NCBI GenBank assembly: GCA_047627915.1
Contig: JBLHTZ010000001.1
Span: 62,001-126,000, forward strand
Direction: 5' to 3'
Length of the DNA: 64,000 nucleotides
From: NORP294 sp047627915
Lineage (GTDB): Bacteria > Bacteroidota > Bacteroidia > Flavobacteriales_E > Vicingaceae
The notes under the pieces were generated by a model. That model was not told where the DNA came from, ran no database searches, and saw nothing but the letters and a program-made list of their open reading frames with translations. The position numbers and the translations under genes are program-made. How positions within the stretch are numbered: position 1 is the first letter of the stretch; each line of letters opens with the position of its first letter. Shown here in pieces: positions 35,220-43,717 of this stretch.

Positions 35220-36245
35220 TTATTCGAAAAGTGTTCCTTCGTTTCGCGAATTAGTCCTACCCAAGTGCTTGTAGGCCGCATCTGTAACTTCTCTACCCCT
35301 TGGAGTTCTCGTAATAAACCCTTCCTTTATTAAGAATGGTTCGTATACCTCTTCGATTGTTCCAGCCTGCTCCCCAACAGCTGTTGCTATCGTACTTAAT
35401 CCAACAGGTCCTCCTTTGAATTTATCTATGATGGTAACTAAAATTCTATTATCCATCTCATCGAGACCATATTTATCAACATTAAGCGCTCCTAAAGCCA
35501 TCAAAGATATTTCGATATCTACGATACCATTTCCCTTTATTTGTGCAAAATCTCGCACTCTTCTCAACAAGGAGTTGACAATTCGAGGCGTACCTCTACT
35601 TCTGCCCGCAATTTCGTAAGCAGCATCATTCTTGACCTCTATATTCAGTATACCTGAAGAACGTTTCACAATTGTAGCCAACAAATCTCTGTCATAATAT
35701 TCTAATCTGGAATTTATACCAAAACGAGCTCGAAGGGGTGCAGTGAGCAGTCCAGCGCGAGTGGTGGCCCCAATTAAAGTAAAAGGGTTTATCTTAATTT
35801 GTACACTTCTTGCATTTGGACCAGAATCAATCATAATATCAATCTTATAATCCTCCATTGCCGAGTATAAATACTCTTCAACCACTGGGCTTAATCGATG
35901 AATCTCGTCTATAAAAAGAACGTCCCCTTCTTCCAAATTAGTAAGTAAACCAGCTAAATCAGCAGGCTTCTCTAATACTGGGCCAGAAGTAACACGGAAA
36001 GAAACTTCCATTTCATTCGCAATTATATTAGCCAAAGTTGTTTTTCCCAAACCCGGAGGTCCGTGCAATAGAACATGGTCTAAAGCTTCGCCTCGTTGCG
36101 AAGCAGCTGAAACAAAAATTTTCAAATTTTCTACAACAGGTCCTTGACCGGTAAAATCATCAAAACTAAGTGGGCGTAAAACCTTTTCAATTTCTACTTC
36201 GCCCGACCTGTCTAAATCTATATTGGGATTCAAATTGTCGTTCAT
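35220..36245 (-). CDS. ruvB: Holliday junction DNA helicase RuvB
   Basis: RuvB is the hexameric AAA+ motor that drives branch migration with RuvA. The 341-residue protein has RPLSFDDFTGQ at the start, Walker A GPPGLGKTT at 62-70, Walker B LFIDEIHRLSP, sensor I LIGATTRAGLLTAPLRARFG and the C-terminal winged helix (EPFLIKEGFITRTPRGREVT). It lies 32 bases behind an outer-membrane protein gene and 4 bases before queG. Confidence 0.97.
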   Translation of the reverse strand: MNDNLNPNIDLDRSGEVEIEKVLRPLSFDDFTGQGPVVENLKIFVSAASQRGEALDHVLLHGPPGLGKTTLANIIANEMEVSFRVTSGPVLEKPADLAGLLTNLEEGDVLFIDEIHRLSPVVEEYLYSAMEDYKIDIMIDSGPNARSVQIKINPFTLIGATTRAGLLTAPLRARFGINSRLEYYDRDLLATIVKRSSGILNIEVKNDAAYEIAGRSRGTPRIVNSLLRRVRDFAQIKGNGIVDIEISLMALGALNVDKYGLDEMDNRILVTIIDKFKGGPVGLSTIATAVGEQAGTIEEVYEPFLIKEGFITRTPRGREVTDAAYKHLGRTNSRNEGTLFE

Positions 36246-36277
36246 TTTACTCTCTTCTTCCTTTCAAAACTAATCAT

Positions 36278-36910
36278 TTAATCAATGTTCAAATCTCTCA
36301 AAATATCTTGAAAATATATTCTAGTTTTAAAGATATAAACAGGCGAAGTAAATTTCTCTTTTAGCTGGTCGTTTGAAACAAACATAAATCGATACCCTAT
36401 TCCAAAGCCTGCTCCGAAATATTTAAATAACCTGTATTGAAAAGTTATCGCCGGCTCGTAACTCATTACAAACTCCTTCCTCAATTTCTCAGCTCCAACA
36501 TCTGAACTATTTGAATAATAAGAGCTCCCTAAACCCATTTGAACCGGGATAGATAACTCCCACTTGTTGTCTCTAAAAAACACATACTCCACATAAGGGC
36601 TTACATTATGAAAGCCCAAATCAACTTTGGTTTCTAGCCCGTTTTGAAATATTGTTGTAGAAAGTGGTGACCAAAGTTGGTTATAACCAATTCCAAAACT
36701 CAACTTTTCAGCAAACTGTAATCCAATTTTTACACCTGCAGTCTTAACACCTCTTTGGTTTATGAAAGAGTGCCTTGAATCCATTCTGAATTCAAACTTT
36801 GGTGTTGTTTTAACAGCATCTTTTAATTCTTGTTCGAAAGTTTGAGCTCTACTGCCAACTGACGACAATAGCAGAAAGAATACAACTAATGTTTTAATAA
36901 TTTTTGGCAT
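36278..36910 (-). CDS. Outer-membrane beta-barrel protein, unknown
   Basis: The 210-residue product has a signal peptide (MPKIIKTLVVFFLLLSSVGSRAQ) and alternating aromatic strands (GVKIGLQFAEKLSFGIGYNQLW, NVSPYVEYVFFRDNKWELSIPVQMGLGSSYY, ITFQYRLFKYFGAGFGIGYRFMF, TSPVYIFKTRIYFQDIL) consistent with a small barrel. I do not recognise a family. It is the first gene of a unit with ruvB and queG. The terminator of the cox operon lies just before its start and contains a -7-like TACTTTCG in its loop on the minus strand. Confidence 0.7.
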   Translation of the reverse strand: MPKIIKTLVVFFLLLSSVGSRAQTFEQELKDAVKTTPKFEFRMDSRHSFINQRGVKTAGVKIGLQFAEKLSFGIGYNQLWSPLSTTIFQNGLETKVDLGFHNVSPYVEYVFFRDNKWELSIPVQMGLGSSYYSNSSDVGAEKLRKEFVMSYEPAITFQYRLFKYFGAGFGIGYRFMFVSNDQLKEKFTSPVYIFKTRIYFQDILRDLNID

Positions 36911-36942
36911 AAAAAAATGTCCCTACGAAAGTAAGGACATTT
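36911..36942 (-). terminator. Terminator of the act-cox respiratory operon
   Basis: On the minus strand AAATGTCC and GGACATTT form a stem extended by TAC and GTA around a TTTC loop, followed by a T-run that reaches the next start codon. The loop contains TACTTTCG (36933-36926), a 7/8 match to the -7 element that might serve the next gene. Confidence 0.8.
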
Positions 36943-36963
36943 CAATTATATTAGTCTGTCGAA

Positions 36964-38724
36964 TTAGTGACTTTCTTCTTCGCCTTCTCTTAGAGGTTCT
37001 GTTTGAGGAATAAAATCTTCTTCCATTCCCGGCTTAGAATAATCATAAGGCCATCTGTGCACTACCGGTAATTCTCCCGGCCAGTTGCCGTGAAGGTGTT
37101 TAACTGGAGTTGTCCACTCCAATGTAGTTGATTCCCATGGGTTTTGAGGTGCTTTCGGACCTTTAAACATGCTATAGAATATATTAAAGATGAAAAATAA
37201 CTGAGCGAAACCAGCAATCATTGCAAACACTGTAATTAGCTCATTAATATCATACATTTCATTAAACATTGGGAACTCTGTATTGGCATAATATCTTCTT
37301 GGCACACCTGCAAGGCCTAGGAAGTGCATTGGGAAAAACACCCCATACGCTGAAACAATGGTTGCCCAAAAGTGAATGTAACCTAAATTCTTATCTAGCA
37401 TTCGACCAAACATTTTTGGAAACCAATGATAAATACCACTAATCATTCCAAAAGTACCTGACAGACCCATAACAATGTGGAAATGACCCACTACAAAATA
37501 GGTATCATGCACATTAATATCTAGAGCAGAATCACCAAGGATAATACCTGTTAAACCACCAGTAATAAACGTTGAAACCAATCCAATCGCGAATAACATG
37601 GCGGGCGTAAAACGAATGTTACCTTTCCATAAAGTAGTTAAGTAATTAAATACTTTAACAGCAGAGGGGATAGCTACTAATAGTGTCGTAAAAGTAAATA
37701 CAGCTCCTAAAAATGGGTTCATTCCAGTGATAAACATGTGGTGACCCCAAACAAGGAAAGAAATAAAAGCAATAGCAAGTATAGATCCAATCATCGCTCT
37801 ATAACCGAAAATTGGTTTTCTTGAGTTAGTTGCAATGACTTCCGAAGTAATTCCTAAAGCAGGTAACAAAATAATGTAAACCTCAGGGTGACCCAAGAAC
37901 CAAAATAAGTGCTCATATAAAATTGGAGAACCTCCAGCTACTTCAAGTGCTCCACCAGATATATAAATATCAGAAAGGTAAAAACTTGTTCCAAAACTTC
38001 TATCGAATAATAACAACAATACTGCTGAAAATAAAACTGGAAAAGATAGAACTCCTAATACAGCAGTAATCAAGAACGCCCAGATGGTCAGAGGCAGCCT
38101 TGTCATTGTCATACCTTTTGTTCTCAAGTTAAACACTGTTACAATATAATTTAGAGACCCTATCAATGATGATACAATAAACAACGACATTGACGTAATC
38201 CACAAGGTCATACCCATTCCTGATCCCGGCATCGCTTGAGGTAATGCGCTTAATGGAGGATATATTGTCCATCCACCTGCAGCAGGTCCACCCTCAACGA
38301 ATAAAGAAGCTATCATTATACAAGATGAGATGAAAAAGAACCAATAAGACAACATGTTCATAAACCCTGAAGCCATATCTCTTGCACCAATCTGAAGTGG
38401 AATAAGCAGATTACTAAACGTACCACTTAAACCTGCGGTAAGTAAAAAGAAAACCATAATGGTTCCGTGGATTGTTACTAACGCCAAATACTTGTCTGGA
38501 GCAAGAATACCTTCAGGCGCCCAACTGCCTAGAATTGGCTCTAAAAATGCGAAACTTTCTCCCGGGTAACCGAGCTGCAATCTAAAAATCATTGACATGA
38601 CCATACCAACAAGTCCCATTAAAGAGCCTGTTAAGAAGAATTGCTTTGCAATCATCTTATGATCTGTACTAAAAATGTACTTAAATAAAAAATCGTTATC
38701 CTCGTGGTGCGCTGTTGCTCCCAT
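36964..38724 (-). CDS. coxA: Cytochrome c oxidase subunit I
   Basis: This is the catalytic haem-copper subunit of an aa3-type terminal oxidase that reduces O2 to water and pumps protons. The 586-residue protein has about twelve membrane helices. Key motifs include LATIHGTIMVFFLLTAG, WFLGHPEVYIILLPALGI with the CuB histidine and the cross-linked Tyr region, HHMF, and HDTYFVVGHFHIVMG with the haem ligands. It is the last gene of the operon, 20 bases behind subunit II and followed by a terminator. No subunit III or IV gene is present in the window. Confidence 0.96.
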   Translation of the reverse strand: MGATAHHEDNDFLFKYIFSTDHKMIAKQFFLTGSLMGLVGMVMSMIFRLQLGYPGESFAFLEPILGSWAPEGILAPDKYLALVTIHGTIMVFFLLTAGLSGTFSNLLIPLQIGARDMASGFMNMLSYWFFFISSCIMIASLFVEGGPAAGGWTIYPPLSALPQAMPGSGMGMTLWITSMSLFIVSSLIGSLNYIVTVFNLRTKGMTMTRLPLTIWAFLITAVLGVLSFPVLFSAVLLLLFDRSFGTSFYLSDIYISGGALEVAGGSPILYEHLFWFLGHPEVYIILLPALGITSEVIATNSRKPIFGYRAMIGSILAIAFISFLVWGHHMFITGMNPFLGAVFTFTTLLVAIPSAVKVFNYLTTLWKGNIRFTPAMLFAIGLVSTFITGGLTGIILGDSALDINVHDTYFVVGHFHIVMGLSGTFGMISGIYHWFPKMFGRMLDKNLGYIHFWATIVSAYGVFFPMHFLGLAGVPRRYYANTEFPMFNEMYDINELITVFAMIAGFAQLFFIFNIFYSMFKGPKAPQNPWESTTLEWTTPVKHLHGNWPGELPVVHRWPYDYSKPGMEEDFIPQTEPLREGEEESH

Positions 38725-38744
38725 ATCCTATTAATTTATCTTAA

Positions 38745-39812
38745 TTAATTTAACGCTGAAAGTTGAGTACTTTCTCCTACTTTGGTTTGGGTGGTGTCCA
38801 TCTGAGGACTTTCCTCTGTTTTATCTTCGATACTTTCCTCAACTGCTAAAAACTCCTTTTGTTCACTCAACCACTTATTGTAATCCTCTTCACTTACAAC
38901 TTTAATTTCCATTTTCATGTTATAGTGAGCTGCACCACAAATCTTGTTACAAAGCAAATAATATTCAAAATCTTCATCTCCTGTAATTTCTTTCATTTCC
39001 GCCGTGGTCTTGTTTGGCTTGAATTGAAATCTTGTCGTCATTCCCGGAACACAGTTCATTTGAGCTCTAAAATGAGGCATATAAGCAGAGTGAATTACAT
39101 CTTGTGCACGGAAGTAAAACTGAACATCCTTATTCACAGGTAAGTAAAACTCAGCTTTAACATATTTGTCATCCGCCCCGTTTACATCAGTAGAATCTAG
39201 ACCTAACATATTAATACCTTCTATCAACCTTACACTTGCTTCGCCGAATTTTCCATCTTCTCCAGGATATCTTGCAGTCCAGTCAAACTGTCGAGCATAA
39301 AGTTCAATTTCAATCTTATCATCTTCAGCTGTAAGAGGAGTGGTAATATCATTCCAGATGCTTAAACCGTAAAGAATTAAGATTAACAATACAGTTGCTG
39401 GAATTGCAGTCCACAAAATCTCTAGTTTGTTACTGTGTGAAAAGTAAGTCGCTTTTCTGTTCTTATCATATGCATATTTCCATGCAAAATAAAATAACAA
39501 AATGTGCGTAATAACAAAAACCGGAGCAATAACGATCCAAGTAATGTCCATTAAATTATCTACAATCTCACCATGTTCTGATGCCGCAACTGGCAACATT
39601 CTATCGCCCCAAGCAACCAATTGCCATATAATGAAAGCGAAGTACGCAATCAAAAATACTGGCATTAATCTAGCCTGAAATCTGTTCTCTCTGGCATTTG
39701 GCATGTAAGAATTTTCTCCCTTGGCAACAGAAACCATATTTAGCACACTTACTACCTTACTGATGGCAATAATTCCTAGTACTACTCCTAATAAAATCAA
39801 CAAATCAGTCAT
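38745..39812 (-). CDS. coxB: Cytochrome c oxidase subunit II
   Basis: Subunit II carries the CuA centre that accepts electrons from the cytochrome donor. The 355-residue protein has an extra N-terminal membrane helix (about 3-26), then two helices (about 50-70 and 88-110) and a periplasmic cupredoxin domain. The CuA motif CNKICGAAHYNM is present, and QFDWTARYPGEDG matches the aromatic electron-entry region. An acidic tail (about 318-355) follows. It is 18 bases behind actF. The N-terminal extra helix is a Bacteroidota feature in my recollection. Confidence 0.94.
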   Translation of the reverse strand: MTDLLILLGVVLGIIAISKVVSVLNMVSVAKGENSYMPNARENRFQARLMPVFLIAYFAFIIWQLVAWGDRMLPVAASEHGEIVDNLMDITWIVIAPVFVITHILLFYFAWKYAYDKNRKATYFSHSNKLEILWTAIPATVLLILILYGLSIWNDITTPLTAEDDKIEIELYARQFDWTARYPGEDGKFGEASVRLIEGINMLGLDSTDVNGADDKYVKAEFYLPVNKDVQFYFRAQDVIHSAYMPHFRAQMNCVPGMTTRFQFKPNKTTAEMKEITGDEDFEYYLLCNKICGAAHYNMKMEIKVVSEEDYNKWLSEQKEFLAVEESIEDKTEESPQMDTTQTKVGESTQLSALN

Positions 39813-39830
39813 TATCTTCTATTTAATCTT

Positions 39831-41096
39831 TTAGATATGTAAATGATTACTTTCATCCAAGAATGGATGGTTCACTACCGATATCGGCGCTTTAGAGAAT
39901 GCTCTAAATACAACAAATAAAAACAGTCCTAAAAATCCTAATGCCATTCCAAGCTCCATCCAACCAAGGTGTGCATGGTTTCCAAGGCTACCTGGCATAA
40001 TCATCATATAAACATCTAACCAATGCCCTACAAAAATGATAACACCAACTACAATTAAATATCCAATTTGCCTTTTAGCATCTCTAGCAATTAAAATTAC
40101 CATAGGGAACAAGAAGTTCACAAAGAAAATACCGAAAAACAACCATTTGTAATGATCAATTCTAGTGATGTAATAAGTAACTTCTTCAGGAATGTTTGAA
40201 TACCAGATTAGCATAAACTGTGAGAACCATAAGTACGTCCATAGAAAGCTAATTGCAAACATCCATTTCGCCGCATCATGTATGTGACTTTTATTCACAT
40301 TAGGTAAATAACCTTTATTTTTCAACCAAATTGACATTAGTACAAACACGATAAGGAAACTAACCCACATACCTGAGAATACATACCAACCGAATAAGGT
40401 TGAGAACCAGTGTGTGTCAATCGACATAATCCAATCCCAAGATGCAGTAGAAGATGTAAATGCAAAGAATACCAAGAAAATAGCTGCATACGTTATATTC
40501 TTAAAGTGAATTTTAGTACCACCTTGTGCATCTTCCAATAACGATCTTTTTCTAAAAAGATTCGCAAAATAACACCAAACACCAATGTAGATTAACGTTC
40601 TAATCCAGAAGAATGGCTGGTTTAAATAAGCTGATTTTCCTGCTATAATTTTATCGTAATCAGAATTCTTCACAGCTCCGTCTACCATTTCATGGAGGTA
40701 CTCAGGATGAGGAGTACCAATGGAAGCCTCCTTCACGAACTCATACATAACTGAAATATCCATCCAGTGGTAAACATGGTGCCAGTGAAAAGTACCAGCA
40801 GCAAAGAATACAATAAGAATGGCAGAGCCTACAAATATGTATTGTGAAATCCCTTCTATTACTCTTTTCAAAGCAATCATGTAACTGGCCTCCGTTACAT
40901 ATTGTAAAGCCAAGAAAAACAAGGCACCTAAACTAATGGCAAAATAGAAAAATCCATTTACAAATATGTTTGCCCATAACCTATCGGCACTATGATCAGA
41001 ATGATCAGTCATATAACCAACCATCGTCGCTACAAATCCTATCAGCATCAATACTGAGAATATAAGTTTAGCTTTTTTTGTAAAAATAAAATCCAT
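39831..41096 (-). CDS. actF: Alternative complex III subunit ActF (quinol:cytochrome c oxidoreductase)
   Basis: ActF is a polytopic membrane subunit of alternative complex III, related to ActC/NrfD. The 421-residue protein has about ten membrane helices (for example AKLIFSVLMLIGFVATMVGY, FFYFAISLGALFFLALQYV, YAAIFLVFFAFTSSTASWDW, FGIFFVNFLFPMVILIARD). HWHHVYHWMD and DWIMSIDTHWFST are characteristic of the family. It lies between actE (34 bases) and coxB (18 bases), which ties the complex to the oxidase in one transcript. Confidence 0.92.
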   Translation of the reverse strand: MDFIFTKKAKLIFSVLMLIGFVATMVGYMTDHSDHSADRLWANIFVNGFFYFAISLGALFFLALQYVTEASYMIALKRVIEGISQYIFVGSAILIVFFAAGTFHWHHVYHWMDISVMYEFVKEASIGTPHPEYLHEMVDGAVKNSDYDKIIAGKSAYLNQPFFWIRTLIYIGVWCYFANLFRKRSLLEDAQGGTKIHFKNITYAAIFLVFFAFTSSTASWDWIMSIDTHWFSTLFGWYVFSGMWVSFLIVFVLMSIWLKNKGYLPNVNKSHIHDAAKWMFAISFLWTYLWFSQFMLIWYSNIPEEVTYYITRIDHYKWLFFGIFFVNFLFPMVILIARDAKRQIGYLIVVGVIIFVGHWLDVYMMIMPGSLGNHAHLGWMELGMALGFLGLFLFVVFRAFSKAPISVVNHPFLDESNHLHI

Positions 41097-41130
41097 CGTT
41101 TAATTTTTTCGTCTGTTCTGGTTTGAATTT

Positions 41131-41766
41131 TTATTCAGCAATTTCTGCTATTGGTTGTTCAGTCTTATTTGCTAGAGGATCTTTTCCCTGCAAAGTTTGT
41201 ACGTAAGCAACAATTTCCCATCTATCGTTTTCACGAATTAAACTTGAATGAGGTCCCATTGCATTTAATCCAAACATAATTGTATGGTAGATATGCCCTT
41301 CAGTTAACTCTTTCATTGATCTGTTTCCTCTTCTATTTGGTGTCTCATCAGCATATGATGGAACAGCTCCATAAATCGCATTTTGAATAGATCCTTTACC
41401 TAATCCTTTCTTCCCGTGGCAATGTGCACAAAATGAAGTGTACAATTTTTGACCTTCCTTAATTGTTTTTTCAGTCAACAACAAAGGGTTGGATAATTGC
41501 TGCCCTGCCATTTCATAACCCTCATTTGTATTTGGGTATGCATAAGGCTTGTAACCTTGTGGAATCGATCCAATAGGAGCTTTTCTAGCAGTAGATGAAT
41601 CCGGAAATTCATAATCTACATAAATTTCTATGGCAGGAGAACGATACATGTCAGGCATGTATTCTAATCCTGGACTTTGAGGGTCCTCACAGGCAACAAA
41701 GAACATTGTTCCGATGGTTGCCATAAATATTGTATTGATAATTCGTTTCATTCTGTCTCTATTCAA
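41131..41766 (-). CDS. actE: Alternative complex III subunit ActE, monohaem cytochrome c lipoprotein
   Basis: ActE is the single-haem cytochrome c subunit of ACIII that passes electrons onward to the oxidase. The 211-residue protein has a lipoprotein signal ending FMATIGTMFFVACED (lipidated Cys about 26) and one haem site CAHCH in SFCAHCHGKKGLGKG (about residue 112). The distal methionine is probably in GLNAMGPHSSLI. The spacer YMPDMYRSPAIEIYVDY is typical of the family. Translation may start at the ATG five codons further in (MKRII). It follows actD by 14 bases. Confidence 0.9.
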   Translation of the reverse strand: MNRDRMKRIINTIFMATIGTMFFVACEDPQSPGLEYMPDMYRSPAIEIYVDYEFPDSSTARKAPIGSIPQGYKPYAYPNTNEGYEMAGQQLSNPLLLTEKTIKEGQKLYTSFCAHCHGKKGLGKGSIQNAIYGAVPSYADETPNRRGNRSMKELTEGHIYHTIMFGLNAMGPHSSLIRENDRWEIVAYVQTLQGKDPLANKTEQPIAEIAE

Positions 41767-41780
41767 AATAATAGTTCCAC

Positions 41781-42308
41781 TTATCTTTCTTCAATTAATA
41801 TTGTACCTGTCTTCTGCAATTCAGCAGTCAAATCTTCCACAGACATTCCAAAATCTGATGGATGAATTTCCATAACAAATCTGTCATTTGTAGTTTCAGG
41901 GTATGGATTTCTAGCAGTAACACCAGGCAACGTCCAATTTCTTATGAAATAAGTTAGTGCCATTCCGTGAGCTGCGAGTAATACTGTAAACTCAAAAGAA
42001 ATTGGCACAAAAGCAGGAATGTTTTGATAGAAAAAATCATTCGGCTTTCCACCAATATTCATTGGCCAATCTACAATCATAAAGTAATACATGCCCGCCA
42101 AAGCTAATGAAAGGCCAACCAAACCGTAAATAAAAGCACAAATGGCTAATCTAGTTTGCTTGATTCCAATTACAGGATCTAATCCATGTATTGGGAATGG
42201 TGAGAAAACATCTCTAATGTAAATGCCTTTTGCGACTAACTCCTTAGCTCCTGCTAAAAGAGTCATGTCGTCGTCGTACATTGCGTATATAGTTTTATTA
42301 TCCTTCAT
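41781..42308 (-). CDS. actD: Alternative complex III subunit ActD (DUF3341)
   Basis: ActD is a membrane subunit of ACIII with two helices. The 175-residue protein has an N-terminal soluble part with the DUF3341 pattern (IYAMYDDDMTLLAGAKEL, DVFSPFPIHGLDPVIGI), two membrane helices (about 58-79 and 102-120), and a cytoplasmic tail with RFVMEIHPSDFG. It sits 12 bases behind actC and 14 before actE. Confidence 0.92.
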   Translation of the reverse strand: MKDNKTIYAMYDDDMTLLAGAKELVAKGIYIRDVFSPFPIHGLDPVIGIKQTRLAICAFIYGLVGLSLALAGMYYFMIVDWPMNIGGKPNDFFYQNIPAFVPISFEFTVLLAAHGMALTYFIRNWTLPGVTARNPYPETTNDRFVMEIHPSDFGMSVEDLTAELQKTGTILIEER

Positions 42309-42320
42309 CTTAAATCCTTT

Positions 42321-43706
42321 TTAGTGCTCTTCAGTAGTTGGTTGGTTTTTGTACTGTTCTCCTGAAGATTTCAAGATTGTTTTCAATTCATTCAATGGTA
42401 ATACAGGGAAAAATCTAGCGAATAATAAAAACAACACAAAGAAAATTCCAATCGTTCCGATGAAACACCCAATATCTACAAATGTAGGGTGGAACATGGT
42501 CCAACTTGATGGTAAGTAATCTCTGTGCAATGAAGTCACAATAATTACAAAACGCTCAAACCACATACCAATGTTCACTACAATCGACATAAAGAATGTA
42601 AAGCCAATGCTTGTTCTCAATTTCTTGAACCAAAACACTTGGGGTGAAACAACATTACACGTCATCATTGCCCAATATGCCCACCAATAAGGTCCGGTAG
42701 CTCTGTTGATAAATGCATAAGCCTCGTATTCAACACCAGAATACCAAGAAATAAATAACTCAGTTAAATACGCTACTCCTACAATAGAACCTGTAACAAT
42801 AATTACAATGTTCATGTATTCTATGTGCTTGATTGTAATGTAATTCTCTAAGTGCATTACCTTTCTCATAATTATCAATAGTGTTTGCACCATAGCAAAT
42901 CCCGAGAATACAGCTCCAGAAACAAAATATGGAGGAAAGATGGTTGTATGCCATCCAGGAATTACTGAAGTAGCAAAATCCATCGATACAATAGAGTGAA
43001 CTGAAAATACCAAAGGAGTTGCTAAACCTGCAAGTACCAATGAAATTTCTTCAAATCGGTTCCATGCCTTAGCGTTACCTGTCCAACCAAAAGCTAAGAG
43101 AGTATATACTTTTTTAGGAACTACTTGAGTTACTTTATCTCTAATGGTAGCAAAATCAGGAATTAGACCGATGTACCAAAAAACCAATGATACAGAGAAG
43201 TAGGTACTAATCGCAAATACATCCCACAACAAAGGAGAGTTAAAGTTTACCCAAAGAGAACCGAATTGGTTTGGTAGTGGGAAAACGAAATATGCCAACC
43301 AAATCCTACCCATGTGAATGCCAGGCCAGACAGCTGCCATCATTACAGCAAAAATGGTCATCGCTTCCGCAGAACGGTTAATTGCCATTCTCCATTTTTG
43401 TCTAAATAATAAAAGGACCGCAGAAATCAACGTTCCAGCGTGACCAATACCAACCCACCAAACGAAGTTTGTAATGTCCCAAGCCCAACCTACGGTTTTG
43501 TTCAAACCCCAAGTTCCAATTCCTGTTCCTATTAAATATAAGATACAACCAATACCCCATGCTGCCATAACGGCTGCAATCCCAATGGCTATCCACCATG
43601 AACGGTTGGCTTTTCCAACTACGGAAGCCATCACATCGTCAGTAATCTGACCGTATGATTTCTCGCCTAGTATTAACGGTTGTCTTATCGCTGCTTCTTG
43701 ATGCAT
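42321..43706 (-). CDS. actC: Alternative complex III subunit ActC (NrfD/PsrC-like)
   Basis: ActC is the polytopic quinol-binding subunit of ACIII, related to NrfD and PsrC. The 461-residue protein has about ten helices, including WWIAIGIAAVMAAWGIGCILY, FVWWVGIGHAGTLISAVLLLF and MWFERFVIIVTSLHRDYLPSSW, which carries conserved charged residues of the proton path described for this family. It is 11 bases behind actB. Confidence 0.94.
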   Translation of the reverse strand: MHQEAAIRQPLILGEKSYGQITDDVMASVVGKANRSWWIAIGIAAVMAAWGIGCILYLIGTGIGTWGLNKTVGWAWDITNFVWWVGIGHAGTLISAVLLLFRQKWRMAINRSAEAMTIFAVMMAAVWPGIHMGRIWLAYFVFPLPNQFGSLWVNFNSPLLWDVFAISTYFSVSLVFWYIGLIPDFATIRDKVTQVVPKKVYTLLAFGWTGNAKAWNRFEEISLVLAGLATPLVFSVHSIVSMDFATSVIPGWHTTIFPPYFVSGAVFSGFAMVQTLLIIMRKVMHLENYITIKHIEYMNIVIIVTGSIVGVAYLTELFISWYSGVEYEAYAFINRATGPYWWAYWAMMTCNVVSPQVFWFKKLRTSIGFTFFMSIVVNIGMWFERFVIIVTSLHRDYLPSSWTMFHPTFVDIGCFIGTIGIFFVLFLLFARFFPVLPLNELKTILKSSGEQYKNQPTTEEH

Positions 43707-43717
43707 TCTATCTTGTT

